DNA of 64,000 bases from Sesamum alatum (GCA_034509735.1 JACGWO010000011.1:11503866-11567865), one strand, 5' to 3'. Shown: positions 1 to 10,185, counted from the first letter of the stretch. The notes: generated from the letters alone by a model not told the origin. Translations and numbers: made by a program.

Positions 1-330
1 TAATACGAGCTTTCTCAATCTTAGGTTCAAGTTTATTTTTTAAGAAAGCCTTAACATTCTTATTATCAACTTTTAATGTAAATTCTTTGGCTAGTAAGAA
101 CAAAGGCCATTTTTTGAAAGCCTTCCAAATTGCAAAGAATTCATTCTCGTTAATATGCCATAATTTAGCTTGTTGTTCGGTGAACAACCCTCCTGTGTAT
201 CTACATGGCTCTTCGCCAGTAGTCGATTTTCTCATGAGCACTACTGCCCATCTGTAATCGTTGGCGTCCGTATAGACTACCAACTCATCCTCGTCTTGGG
301 GGATTGCAAACTATGGCAGGTTATTGCAAA
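1..330 (-). pseudogene. Pararetrovirus RNase H domain (partial)
   Basis: The minus-strand reading contains an RNase H-like stretch: an acidic start (VVYTDAND), a central Glu (NENEFFAIWKAF) and a later Asp (FTLKVDNKNVKAF). These fit the three metal-binding acids of type I RNase H, which degrades RNA in the RNA-DNA hybrid during reverse transcription. There is a stop in the linker to the reverse transcriptase near base 313, and the window edge removes the C-terminal end. It directly follows the reverse transcriptase region, as in all caulimovirids. Confidence 0.75.
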
Positions 331-1330
331 CCTGTTTTAACTCACGGACCCTTTGCATATGAATGTCCTCCCATTTCCACTTTGAATTTTCTGTTTCTTT
401 CAGGAGGGGACGAAAATCTTTTCTGTATCTTGCGAGGTCCTTGATAAAGATTCCTGCAAAATTGACAACTCCCAAGAAACTTTGAAGTTGCTTCTTATCT
501 TTAAGAATGTCAGGAAAAATTGCGAATCTTTTCTACAATGTGTTCCTGCAACTCAATACCTGCTTCGTCAATAAGAATTCCTAAAAATTCAATTTTATTG
601 ACAGCTATAATGGCTTTTCTTTTCGGAAAGCACTAAACCTTCTTTATGGCATGCATCAGAAAATATCTCAAGATGTTTGATATGATCCTGTATATTTTTG
701 GATGCAATCAAAATATCGTCTATGTAGACAAACATAAACTCTAGATAATCTTTGAAAAGATTATCAATTTTTCTTTGAAATATCTGGGGCACATTAGCAA
801 GTCCATAGGAAGTACATTCCAGATATATTGTCCATGAGGTGTGAAAAATGCAGTATATTTCTTCGATTCATTTTCCATCTTAATCTGATAATATCCAGAT
901 TTGCAATCGAACTTGGAAAATACTTTAGCACCTTTAATGCAATCAATTAAGTGTTCTCTACTTAGGATGTAATAACCAGCCAAATTCTAATATTTTATTA
1001 ATGCCTTGATAGTTAATAACTAACCTGGGTTTACCTCTTTTATCTCACCATGGTTTCTTACCAGAAACCCAGGGCTACTATAGGCAGAAACTCCAGGCTC
1101 GATGAGTCTAAGATTGATATGCTCTTTGATGATCTCCTGCATATCTTTCTTATCCTCCATGTTCATTTGGATAGGCTTGTATCAGACATACTCGTACTTG
1201 CATTCTTCTCTGACCTTTAGAGTAGCCTCGATCTTGTTTCTATCCCACCATGCCAAAGGATTCTCACTGAAATTCCTTTGAGTAAAGCCTCTTCACATTC
1301 TCGAGAGAAAGTTTACTTTCTCCGTCCATG
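331..1330 (-). pseudogene. Pararetrovirus reverse transcriptase domain, frameshifted
   Basis: The catalytic YIDD motif lies at 715-726 within FVYIDDILIAS, followed by the thumb-side HLEIF and GLVLSEKKS motifs. The N-terminal part (NPLAWWDRNKIEATLKV, about 1225-1275) and the SPGFLVRNHGEIK motif (about 1040-1085) are recognisable. Breaks seen: an in-frame TGA at 1182-1184, a frameshift near 980-1000, and another near 800 between the FSKFDCKSGYYQIKM segment and the PQIFQRK segment. The enzyme would copy pregenomic RNA into DNA primed from the site at 5339-5351. The domain is unmistakable but cannot be made as one protein. Confidence 0.9.
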
Positions 1331-1397
1331 TCCATCGATCGACCTGCACTCTTGTATAGCTTCCTTTAAGATCCTAAGATCTTCTTCCGAAGCATCA

Positions 1398-1946
1398 TCA
1401 AAACCCTGTTGCTTGAAAGACAAAAGAGCCTTTACCAAATTTTCTTCTATCCTGCATTTTTGGATGAGTTAATTTAGCATCATCACCACGTTTGCTGTGA
1501 AAATTTATGGGCATTATCCTGTTAAATGCCTTTTCTCTTTGCAAAACCTGTATCTCACTACCACAGTTAGTAGTAAAGATCAACAGATTTTTGTGGTTAT
1601 CCTGGACATATTTTGCAAAGGTCTGGATGAAATTATTACCTAGCAAAATATCTGCTCCTGTATCATGAAAGTAAATAGGAGGCATCTTTACCTTGAACCA
1701 AGGTGTTCCAAATGCTCCTCCAATCATGATTTTTGCTTCTCGTATATCCTTATTGAGTACAAGAATTTTTTGTGAAAAATCCCTTCCTGCAATAATGGGT
1801 AAGGATTCTATAGCTTCGCTAGGGGGCACACCAGGTTTTGCCGTGCAAATCCCTGATCCTGAGTCAATATAAGCTGCAAAATATTCTGACTTATATTGTT
1901 CATACAACATACCAACAGATATGTATATAGAAAAGGGGCTAGTCAT
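1398..1946 (-). pseudogene. Pararetrovirus aspartic protease region
   Basis: This open segment of 182 residues contains a retropepsin-like active site, YIDSGSG, with Asp28 at 1863-1865, and the later conserved segment DTGADILLGNNFIQTF typical of caulimovirid proteases. The usual DTGA core reads DSGSG here. The enzyme processes the capsid and polymerase polyprotein. The segment sits between the movement-protein region and the reverse transcriptase. It has no obvious start of its own, so it is a piece of a larger polyprotein whose frame has been broken on both sides. Confidence 0.82.
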
Positions 1947-2044
1947 TCAATTCTAATGGTTATAAACCATCTAGACTGAATTCCATACCATTACCTTTTC
2001 TTCCCATGGTTTATGATCTTTGAGAAAACTTAACCCCAAAGTCA

Positions 2045-2323
2045 TTATCCCATTTTTCTCATCCTGCAATTCCTGCAAACAAATATCTCATGGCCTGCTA
2101 TTTCTAGCATTCCTTTGTATTTTCCCACAACAGGTTGTTGCAAATGATATAAGTCATCACAAGGAAAATAGTTTTCTTTTTCAGTGATGTCAAATACAAC
2201 CTGAATTTGTTTCCAGCTTTCTGGGCATTGGAGTTTCACATTATCAACCCTGATTGCTTGGGGCTTCAACAATTCTGGTTCCTTTCCTTTATAGGCCATA
2301 ATTCTATCTTCTGAAAAGGACAT
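2045..2323 (-). pseudogene. Pararetrovirus polyprotein segment between movement protein and protease
   Basis: This open segment of 92 residues overlaps the end of the movement-protein piece in another frame. It includes LKPQAIRVDNVKLQCPESW and VVFDITEKENYFPCDDLY. I recognise no catalytic motif. Its position and the change of frame suggest it is the continuation of the polyprotein between the movement-protein core and the protease. It may correspond to the C-terminal tail of the movement protein. Confidence 0.6.
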
Positions 2324-3185
2324 CTTCTACTAAAATCAGTTCTAGAACTAAGGGCTCGATCTAAAACCGGGTGATCCTTTATCAAGATATCAACACCACC
2401 TATTCTAGGTATTCTAATAGGATCTGGTGTCATTACCTTAGCAAATTCCTTGAAAATTCTAGGAATCTCAATATACTCTTTCCTAAGAAACAAATCAGAA
2501 TGATGTGTGTTGGAAAGGGCATAAGCTATTCTATAGGTTATAGAATATGGTCTATTTCCATCTTTCATAAGATCTTTTCTTTTAAAATCCTGATGAAGGG
2601 TTAAGACTCCACTGAAATCTTGGTCTGCTAGGTTGTATGCTATCCTAGGATAAATATCAACATCAGTTTTCCTGCATATAAATTTCCTATCACTGTCCCA
2701 AGACAACCATCTCTTAAGTTATTGATTCTTCTATCCATTATTTACAAATGTATTTCCGAATCAATTCCTTCCTTAAAAGTTGCTTTTATTACTACTTCAA
2801 TAGCTCCTATGTGGATCCATTTCATAGTAACCGCTACTTCTTCCCTGAGTTTACTTAATTCTTCAAGAATTTCTTCTTTAGGAATAAGCTGCATTTCCAT
2901 CACATTACCAGTAAGTTCCATAGGGATAGCAAACTCACCTGAACTTACTTTGTAGATTATGTGATGTTTCCTTTGGTTCAGTCCTATTTGGTTGAGGACT
3001 CTTCCAATCCCTCCGATCCTAAAACCGTCGTATGGGCTGAGATTAGAGTCTTGTCTCATGATCCTTTCCATTGTTTTGTTTGACACCGTCATTCTCGAAA
3101 AGAATCCTGATAGGCTGTCTGAGGTTTGAAGCCTATCTCCTTCGCTGTAATTATTCTGATTCGGTTGAAAATCCATCCGAATCAC
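2266..3185 (-). pseudogene. Pararetrovirus movement protein (30K superfamily), in two pieces
   Basis: Piece one (2742-3185) ends in MKWIHIGAIEVVIKATFKEG, the hallmark beta-strand region of caulimovirid 30K movement proteins. Piece two (2266-2706) holds SITYRIAYALSNTHHSDL and the following YIEIPRIFKEF, the family's second conserved block. A break between 2706 and 2742 separates them. In the family this protein forms tubules through plasmodesmata for cell-to-cell spread. Its presence distinguishes the locus from Gypsy or Copia elements. Its position after the coat protein is notable, because badnaviruses carry it before. Confidence 0.85.
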
Positions 3186-4311
3186 TTTCTATTTCTTCCT
3201 CGTAGATGCTTTCATCTGATGGAAGATCTTTGAATTGGTAGATTGGTACCAAATCACCATAGTAGACTGCATCTAGGATGTCGTTTGTGGCTTCAAACTG
3301 GCGTAATTCACCACGTTTCTGCAGGAAATCTGGGGAGATATGTCCTTTTGCTCCGCACGTCCAGCAGTTGCAATCCTTAAAACTTTCATTAGCTCGAGTA
3401 TGGGCTCTTCTGAAAGTTCTTCCTGTAGGGGTTCGTCCTGTGGATTTCGCCTCTGATCGTCTAGATCCTTGGATGAATCCCTTGTTAGTCCTGTTCTCTA
3501 TCCAGATTTGTATGATCTGGCTTTTGATTTGGACCACCATGATCTCCTTTTGAAAGAGGATTTTTTGGAACTCCTGGAATAAGAGACGCCTGCCTTGCTT
3601 TCTCCTCTTCTTTTGCTCACTTGATTCTCCTATAATAGTTGGAAAATCGTTATTATCACAACAGAGAGGGGTTCTTTTGATTTTACCTCTCAGTCTCTTC
3701 ATGTTCTTTTGGACGGATGCTTGGTAACACTAATCCTTCAGTTTGTCTTTGAGAAAAGACATCCTTCTTGCAACTGAATCTAGTTGTCCTGTAGGTACTT
3801 TGTATGATTGTATCAACATTTCCCTCCATGGACTGCAGATCTTTGCAAAGAACATTGGGGCAGTTACTTCGGTTGTTACCCCACTCTGGAAAAAGTATTT
3901 GCGAAACTAGTAGATATATTCATCTACTGCACAGATACTTCTTAATTCTAGGCCAAAAAGAGCTTGTGCATACTCCCTAGCCTTTTCTGTTCTGCTTCCT
4001 TCGAAGTATCCATCTCCGATGAAGTGGATCTTGATTAATCTTCCGAGTATATCCGCAATTGCACTTTTAGACTCTCCTTCAAGGATGCTTGCTTTGGTCT
4101 CTTCTGGGGTATTACCCCATCCTATCTTTCCCGACCCTTCCAAGCTTAATTCCAAAAGCTTAATGAAATTATCCTTGTCTAGTTCCAACGTAGTTGCTGC
4201 AATTTTCATGGCTGCAACCCATTCATCTATCAGCTTCTCAATATTTTGGAAGTCGATAACATTCAAGTTGAGAAAACATGGTGTAGGGGCTGGAGCATGG
4301 TCCTTGCCCAT
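3151..4311 (-). pseudogene. Pararetrovirus coat protein region with zinc knuckle, in pieces
   Basis: Segment 3907-4311 resembles the N-terminal capsid core (IEKLIDEWVAAMKIAATTL, SAIADILGRLIKIHFIG). Segment 3151-3702 has a basic stretch, then CWTCGAKGHISPDF, then an acidic tail (SIYEEEIESDSDGFSTESE). That order of basic region, zinc knuckle and acidic tail is standard for caulimovirid capsid precursors. The fourth knuckle ligand, normally Cys, reads Phe. Bases 3703-3906 have no long open frame in the expected phase. The segments lie in separate frames, so no intact capsid protein is encoded. Confidence 0.8.
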
Positions 4312-4369
4312 GGTGTATTTTCAGGCACTCGTCTTGGATTCCTTCCTGGGTTTTCTCGCAATCTTATCC

Positions 4370-4582
4370 CTACAAAAGTAGGGGTAGCATTGGTGTGAAA
4401 ATTCGTACCTTCTCTCGTTGGATGATCATGCGGAGGATCATTTGAGCCTGTGCTTCCTCCGGCGGTGGTAAAGAAGGAGCGACCTCATTGGTTTGGATGT
4501 TGACTAAATCCACAATCCCCAGTTGGGAAAAGGATTCAGCTAACTCTTGTAGATCCGATAGATCCACTCTTGATATCTCCAT
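4370..4582 (-). pseudogene. Likely N-terminal part of the pararetrovirus polyprotein
   Basis: This 70-residue open segment starts MEISRVDLSDLQELAESFSQ and contains a Pro/Glu/Ala stretch (APSLPPPEEAQAQ). Its start overlaps the end of the coiled-coil ORF at 4536-4853 in another frame, as expected of tightly packed caulimovirid ORFs. It sits just before the capsid core. No domain is recognised; the assignment as polyprotein N-terminus is from position only. Confidence 0.5.
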
Positions 4583-4853
4583 TAGTTTTTATGGATGTGA
4601 TGATCTCGATGATTTGTTCTTCTTGTGTCTTTGGCTTCGAGATCTCCTTCACCTTTCCCTTCTGATGTATGAAAGATACCGGTCCAAGGGCGTCCCTGAT
4701 GCGCTCCTGATGAGATCTGGATGTCTCAGGGGTATTCCTTTGATTTCTTTTCAAATCTGTGACTTCAGCCTTCAGATCTGTAAGATCCTTCTGTAGATCT
4801 GGTAGGATCTTTAGGATCTCATCCATCTTCTGGTTCAAGAGGTTTATTTTCAT
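4536..4853 (-). pseudogene. Pararetrovirus small ORF 2, coiled-coil virion-associated-type protein
   Basis: The 105-residue reading frame opens with a heptad-like helix (MKINLLNQKMDEILKILPDL followed by KDLTDLKAEVTDLKRN) and then a basic, Lys-rich half. Short proteins with an N-terminal coiled coil and a basic C-terminus are the usual virion-associated, nucleic-acid-binding proteins of caulimovirids. It lies 17 bases downstream of ORF 1 and overlaps the next ORF start. It looks open, but whether it is transcribed is unknown. Confidence 0.6.
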
Positions 4854-4869
4854 AGGTATATGGATTAAC

Positions 4870-5265
4870 CTATGTCCATAGTCTTGAACTGTTTTGGACC
4901 TCCCTAAGGTCCTGCGAATACTTTGAGGTATCCGGTTCGAGTTCTCTCCAATCCGTTCCTTTAGTCATTATTTTTGAAACTGTATTTTTCAAGAATCTAC
5001 CTGTTCTGGATCTCCTGGCTGGGATTCTTCCATGGATTTCAGCTCCCTGTAGACGTCTCACAGCATTTTCTGGTAGCGCCTGTTGGACATGGCGATTTCT
5101 GTGCCATTCTTCTTTTTCTTCCTTTGGAAGAAGTGATGGATCAACCAACATTGGACTGTTGGTGATGGTTCTAAGAATTTCCAAAAGAAATTCTATTTTC
5201 TGTATTTTCAGAATCTGAAAATATTCCCTGTTTTCAGTGTAACTCGAACTTTCGTTCGGTTCCAT
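4870..5265 (-). pseudogene. Pararetrovirus small ORF 1
   Basis: This 131-residue open frame begins MEPNESSSYTENREYFQ, is the first ORF after the primer-binding site, and leads into the coiled-coil ORF. Its content is Glu/Lys/Arg-rich with no recognised catalytic motif. First ORFs in tungro-, badna- and related viruses are of similar length and often of unknown role. I assign it by position and by being open, not by residue-level similarity. Confidence 0.5.
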
Positions 5266-5338
5266 GCTTTAAAAATCTCCTCCACTAGGGATAAAATATT
5301 AATATGTAAGATAAACAAATATTTCTTCAATAAACCTA

Positions 5339-5351
5339 GGCTCTGATACCA
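5339..5351 (-). other. tRNA-Met primer-binding site of the pararetrovirus
   Basis: The minus strand reads TGGTATCAGAGCC, matching the complement of the 3' end of plant initiator Met-tRNA, the universal caulimovirid primer. It lies about 75 bases upstream of ORF 1. Recognisable viral sequence ends within a few bases of this site, which suggests the viral DNA was opened here when it integrated. Confidence 0.85.
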
Positions 5352-5352
5352 T

Positions 5353-5600
5353 TTCTGAGGAGCATGGGTGATAAATTGCCAAAAGAAATGGAAATGGACT
5401 AAAATGCTCATTTTAAAGTTGTAAAGGGGTAAAATCGTCCAAAATTTGGCCAAATTCGCCCAGATTCAATCGGAGGACTAAAATTGCTACGTTTTCAGAA
5501 GTTACAGGACTAAAATTGCCAGTATCAAAGTTACGGACTAAAAACGCCACCCCCCCCCCCCCCTTAGATACGAGACTAATAGGGTATTTTCCAATTGTTT
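5353..5600. repeat. Repetitive flank with short reiterated units and a C14 run
   Basis: The stretch repeats the phrase ggactaaaattgc several times (around 5396, 5477, 5508 and 5535) and ends in a run of 14 C at 5550-5563. It resembles half of one of the foldback element families described elsewhere in the window. It is the host-side flank of the pararetrovirus on the primer-site side, or a repeat inserted there. Confidence 0.45.
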
Positions 5601-6034
5601 AGGGATAATTTATTCTTTAACCAGTAATATGTACTAAACCCCATCATTAGTAGTATATGGGTAATTTGTTTGAAAATTGTTTTACAAATCGTATATGTAT
5701 GCAGAAGATATAAGAAAAAATAAATAAACAAACACAAGGTGTAAGAATCTCCATGGTATGAAAAGTTCTTCTATGTCACCGATTGCTCAAGAGTCAAAAT
5801 AAATTTCTAATAAAAATAGTTTCTTTTGTACTTTAATAAAAAAAAAAAAAAAAAAAAAAATCAGTTAAGTACTTATATCAGAATGTCTTGAAGCACGGTA
5901 ATTATAATTTAACCCATAAAAAAAAAAAAAAATGATATGTTTCAAGCAAGGACAGTCACCCCCAACTCAGGATGAAGTTAAATCCGCAACTAATATGTTT
6001 AACTCTACACTCCATCATAACTAAATAAAGAAGG
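5600..6034. other. Intergenic AT-rich DNA with poly(A) tracts
   Basis: No gene was seen. It contains an A23 run at about 5838-5860 and a second A-rich run near 5920-5932. These could be the tails of old retroposed sequences, but no body for such an element could be recognised. Confidence 0.5.
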
Positions 6035-6453
6035 ACAAAGTGCAACGAGTTTTCATGATATTTGGTATAATTATGAATATTCAGTCGTTGTTCAAAAATC
6101 ACAAATACCCTATGATTTTTTATAAAATTATGTAATCTTTGCATGAGGATCTGAAATTATCAACTTTATTTTTTGCTATAACTTTTTCTTTTTTAAAAAG
6201 TAAAAAAATGTAAAAAAATCGGACAAGGTAGGTGAAAATTTTGAAAATAGTACAAAAATTATCCATTTAGTCCATAAAAAAAATTCATGAAGATTATACT
6301 TGGTCAGTTCACTATAAAAAGTGGATGTAGACCTAACGGATTAGGCTAATTATTAGTTGACCGTTAAAATCATAAGGTATTGGTAATTTTTCAGGCAACA
6401 AAGGAGTATCTATAATTTTGCCAAACCTTATGAAAGCTTGTTGTAATTTACCC
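6035..6453. repeat. Degenerate copy of foldback family B
   Basis: The left part (ttggtataattatgaatatt) and the right part ending in gttgtaatttaccc match, with decay, the ends of the better-preserved copies at 7318-7740, 20871-21250 and 57734-58159. No target duplication is readable. Confidence 0.5.
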
Positions 6454-6992
6454 AATAAAGATTAAATGAAGATGCAATAATAATGTAAAAGGATAATTAT
6501 ATTTACACCCATTAATCTATTATCTATTTGCATAAACCACTATTATTTTTTACGTCCTTACAGAAACTGCTCCCGACAATCAAAAAATAAGCATAGTTTA
6601 TGCAATTATTTGTTATGTAAAATACAATATATATTGATATATAATTGATGTTTATAATTCACTTGAATGGAAATTGCCACGAAGCCCCCAGCACTTTGAT
6701 TCTTGATTTGTATTGGGCAAGAATTGTACACAAGTAAAGTGCAGTGTGAAGCAGCTTGGAAACTTGAGAGTAATGGATTCTGACAAAGGAATTTTCTCGT
6801 ACGAACTCATACTTTACGCTAATGTCGAACAATAACTTATGAATCTTAGTACCAAATTACTTTTGATTAAGGCTATCTCTATTCATTTTCTTTTATTTTA
6901 TTTGGGCTTGTGATCGAATTTTTTTTAGAATATGTGATTAGATGTGAGAAATACTGAAACGATGATAGTTGATATTATGTATAAAAAATATA
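6454..6992. other. Intergenic AT-rich DNA
   Basis: No gene seen. The stretch at about 6491-6600 looks like the left end of another foldback family (aggataattatatttacacc) without a recognisable partner end. The rest is unclassified. Confidence 0.4.
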
Positions 6993-7279
6993 GGGTAAAT
7001 TACAGTGACATCCCCGAGGTTAGGTTCAATTACACAAATACTCTCTGTCTTTTGCGAAATCACAACTACACCCCCTAAGGGGTGTTAGTGTAATGTTTTC
7101 ATGGGGTATTAGTGTAAGTTTTGCCTTTGAATGGGGGGTGTAGTTGTAATACAATTACAACCTTAGGGGGTGTAATTGTAATACAATTACAAACTCAGCG
7201 GGTATAGATGTAATTTCACAAAAGATTGGGGGTGTTTGTAATTGGGCCTAACCTCAGGGGGTGTTACTGTAATTTACCC
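6993..7279. repeat. Foldback miniature element, family A
   Basis: The left end gggtaaattacagtgacatc is mirrored by the right end gttactgtaatttaccc, and inner segments (gaggttaggttcaattacac / aattgggcctaacctcaggg) also pair, so the whole element can fold on itself. Flanking nonamers aaaaatata and aaaagtgta match at 7 of 9 positions, compatible with a worn 9-bp duplication. Related copies are at 9034-9289 and 40445-40704. Confidence 0.7.
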
Positions 7280-7317
7280 AAAAGTGTAAGGTACGAACAA
7301 AAGTATAATAATTATAA

Positions 7318-7740
7318 GGGTAAATTACAGCCACCTCTCATGAGATTTGACATAATTACAAATACCCCCTCGTTGTTTGAAAAATTACAAATACCTCCCT
7401 GAGGTTTGTAATTTTTAACCAAATGTCTGAAATTGACCATCTTGCCCTTGAATTTTTTATTAAAATTGTAGAAAAATCAGCCGAGGCAAATTGCATTATT
7501 GTTTCTATATGTAAAAAACTTAAAAAATATCTCCCGCATTGTAGTCCAAAAAATTTTAAAAATTAAATAAAAAACAATTCAGTGCATAAAGGCATTTTGG
7601 TCAGTTCACACATAAAAATGAATTAAATGGGTTATTTGTTAGACGATTACAAACCTCAAGAAGATATTTGTAATTTTTCAAACAACGAAGAAGTATTTAT
7701 AATTATGTCAAATCTCAGGAGAAGTAGTTGTAATTTACCC
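7318..7740. mobile_element. Mutator-type MITE, family B, perfect 9-bp target duplication
   Basis: Ends are gggtaaattac and gtaatttaccc. The flanks are TAATTATAA at 7309-7317 and again at 7741-7749, a perfect 9-bp direct repeat as made by Mutator-like transposases. The interior carries inverted segments (ataccccctcgttgtttg near the left, caaacaacgaagaagtatt near the right). No coding capacity, so it would depend on an enzyme supplied in trans. Confidence 0.85.
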
Positions 7741-7984
7741 TAATTATAATTCTATGTAAAATGCTTTTCTTGAAAGTAGTTAGATGTGTTCGATTTTATT
7801 TATTTTTTGGATAAAAACATTTCTACTCTCAGACACTACCTTCACTTAGACGAATAAAGTGAGATGAAATAAATCTCACGAGAAAACACAGTCAGTTTTC
7901 TAGAACAATTATTTTTATCAGTGTCTCCCTTATATCCTGGCGTGATATGTTATGTATAATGCAAAATGAAGTATTATATATTAA

Positions 7985-8213
7985 GGGAAAAATGCAATTA
8001 CCCCCTTATGATATGCAAAATATGCAAAAAAACCCTTGTAAAAAAATAAATAGTAGTTTACCCTCTGTATTTTAAAAAAAGAGCAAAAAACCCCCCTATG
8101 AGGGGATTGTTTGCTGTATTTTGAATAATACAGAGGGTAAATTGCTAGTTATTTTTTCACAGAGGGTAATTGCTCTTTTTAGTTAATACATGGGAGCAAA
8201 TTGCATTTAACCC
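7985..8213. mobile_element. Mutator-type MITE, family C, perfect 10-bp target duplication
   Basis: The element runs from gggaaaaatgcaattacccc to gcaaattgcatttaaccc. The flanks are TATATATTAA at 7975-7984 and 8214-8223, a perfect 10-bp repeat. The two arms are near-complete inverted copies, giving a long hairpin. A relative lies at 10186-10453. Confidence 0.82.
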
Positions 8214-8554
8214 TATATATTAAAGTTGTTTAAATATATCGATAATTTTAAATAATTATCTTCATTTACATAAAAAAAAATAATCTCAAATTGTTTAGCA
8301 TTAAACTTTCAGCTAATTGTGTAATCGTTATTATATATTTCCACTTCACTTGATATGAAACTTCAAATTCTACGACTCAAAATTTTCGTCCTTTTTTTTT
8401 TTTAACCCTTTTTCATTACTTCGATGAGCGAAAATAAGATCTTAAACAAGTAATCTTTTGCGGTTGTATTCCAAATCATATTAAATTTTCTATTCCATTT
8501 AACATATATACGCCACGCCACTTTTGAGTATTTTTTTTTCCTAGATAAAATAAA

Positions 8555-8927
8555 GGAAAAATTTTACTTTGCCATTCAAACTATACTCGTTTTTACACTT
8601 GTCATTTAAATTTTCTTCTTTTTTTTTTTTCTGCGTCAACATATTTTTTCAACTTTGTGAAATCTACACTGTCATATATGACCGTTTTTCAGTCGATTTT
8701 TCTAACAAAAAAACATCACATGTAGTGTACATGTAATATTTAAGGACAATGTGATGTGATGTTTTTTACATATGCACTGCATGTGATATTTTTCCGGCAG
8801 AAAATCGATAAAAAATGATCCTATATGAAAAAAGTACATATTTACAAAATTGAGATGATAAGTTAACAAAAAAAAATGGTAAAATGTAAAAACGAACATA
8901 GTTCGAAAGACAAAATATAATTTACCC
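8555..8927. repeat. Foldback element, family L
   Basis: The left end ggaaaaattttactttgcc and right end gacaaaatataatttaccc are inverted relatives, and inner arms pair (cacatgtagtgtacatgt / acatatgcactgcatgtg). Flanks taaaataaa and tcaaataaa match 8 of 9. A second copy at 59415-60058 is interrupted by a CACTA-type miniature element. Confidence 0.68.
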
Positions 8928-9033
8928 TCAAATAAATAATATAATCTTTTCGTGTTATATATTAATTAGAATAGAAGATGCACCAGGATTCGAAAATCCA
9001 ATGGGATCAAATCAAGCATCATAAAAAGTTTTA
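8928..9033. other. Short unclassified spacer
   Basis: No gene or repeat recognised between two foldback elements. Confidence 0.4.
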
Positions 9034-9289
9034 GGATAAATTACATTGACACTCCCTGAGGTTAGGCTCAATTACACAAACACCCTGTCTTTCGCGAATT
9101 ACAGCTACACCCCCTGAGGGGTGTTAGTGTAATATTTTTCAGGGGCTATTAGTGTAAGCTTTGACTTTGAATAAGGGGTGTAGTTGTAATACGATTACAA
9201 CCTTAAGAGTTGTAGCTGTAATTTCGTAAAAAACTGAAAGTGTTTTTATAATTGAGCCTAACCTCAAGAGGTGTCACTGTAATTTACCC
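9034..9289. repeat. Foldback miniature element, family A, second copy
   Basis: It matches the 6993-7279 copy along its length: ggataaattacattgacact at the left, gtgtcactgtaatttaccc at the right, with the gaggttaggctcaattacac arm and its inverse cctaacctcaagag. No convincing target duplication remains. Confidence 0.68.
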
Positions 9290-9894
9290 ATTTTCCCATG
9301 ACTTTTGTGGACAACTTGAAACAATTACACCTAGTGATACAAAGCACCTTGCTTATTTGTCCAACATCATTACACTCAAAAAAGCTAATCTTCACTTAAA
9401 TTTGTTTATCAAGATGGTAATCAAGAATAACTTTGTTTTAATATATTATAATCCAACTTTAATTATAGACATCTACTCTTCTTTTTCTCTGAATGCAGGA
9501 CCAAAAGGGCTTACTTTGTGTTTGTGATAGTACATAATAAAAGACCTCATTGATTAAGCTTTTTCTAGATTTCATAAGTGCATGTCTGCAAACACAAAAT
9601 TGTGATCACTTTTGAGCAGCTTTTAACGTACGTTGTGTCTGAATTGATGGATCTGAACTTAAAAATTTTAAATTTATAAATAGAAAATCGACAATGCTTG
9701 TTTGTAAGATTCTTCTATGTTACAAATGATTTCAAGTCCTTCGACTCAATTTTGAGCTATATTAAGTCATATTATGGTGAATTTCAAGTTTAATTTGGAG
9801 TCATTTTCTCCAAATATTTTGTTTAAATTCGAATTCATCCATCCAAATAGAGCCTTAATTATTTCAGTTGTTAAGGAATTTGTTGCAACAGTTT
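9290..9894. other. Intergenic DNA without a supported gene
   Basis: No splice-linked or family-recognisable coding sequence. The plus-strand open frame here is composed of low-information residues and has no recognisable homology. Confidence 0.45.
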
Positions 9895-10159
9895 CACTAG
9901 AAGAAAAGAGCTAACGAAAAAATTAAGTTTTGAGTTGATTAACAAGTAAAATTATTATTGTTAATCTGCATTATTTAATACAAGAAATTTACTTATTAAT
10001 AAATCTAGCAACGGAAATTTGCTTACTAATGAATTTAGCAACAAATTCTTTAAAACATATATTAAATAATATAAATTAGCAAACAAGAACTTTACTTGTT
10101 AATTAACTTGATGTTGATTTTAGCATCAATTTTAACTATTGAATCATTTTCTTATAGTG
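9895..10159. mobile_element. CACTA-derived miniature element, family K, TTT duplication
   Basis: It starts CACTAGAAGAAAA and ends TTTTCTTATAGTG, worn versions of the CACTACAAGAAAA inverted ends of the copy at 44627-44894. A 3-bp TTT flanks both sides (9892-9894, 10160-10162), the duplication length of CACTA elements. Internal segments such as attagcaa and aacaagtaaaatt recur in all three copies in this window. Confidence 0.62.
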
Positions 10160-10185
10160 TTTACGCTCATTTTCACCATAAATAA

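Larger units (their letters stand above)
1..5351 (-). mobile_element. Endogenous caulimovirid (plant pararetrovirus) copy, defective and cut by the window start
   Basis: Read on the minus strand, this block carries in order a Met-tRNA primer site, two small ORFs, a coat-protein region with a zinc knuckle, a 30K-type movement protein, a retropepsin, a reverse transcriptase and an RNase H. There is no integrase, and the movement protein excludes an ordinary LTR retrotransposon. The reading frame is broken many times by stops and frameshifts, so this is a fossil and not a functional virus. Coat protein before movement protein differs from badnaviruses (movement protein first) and resembles, from memory, cavemo-/solendovirus-like layouts. 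A translational transactivator gene, if present, would lie before base 1. Genus is not settled. Confidence 0.9.

Noticed and set aside
5550..5563. C14 homopolymer as a biological signal
   Set aside because: Long mononucleotide runs are prone to slippage and assembly error; nothing around it suggests function.
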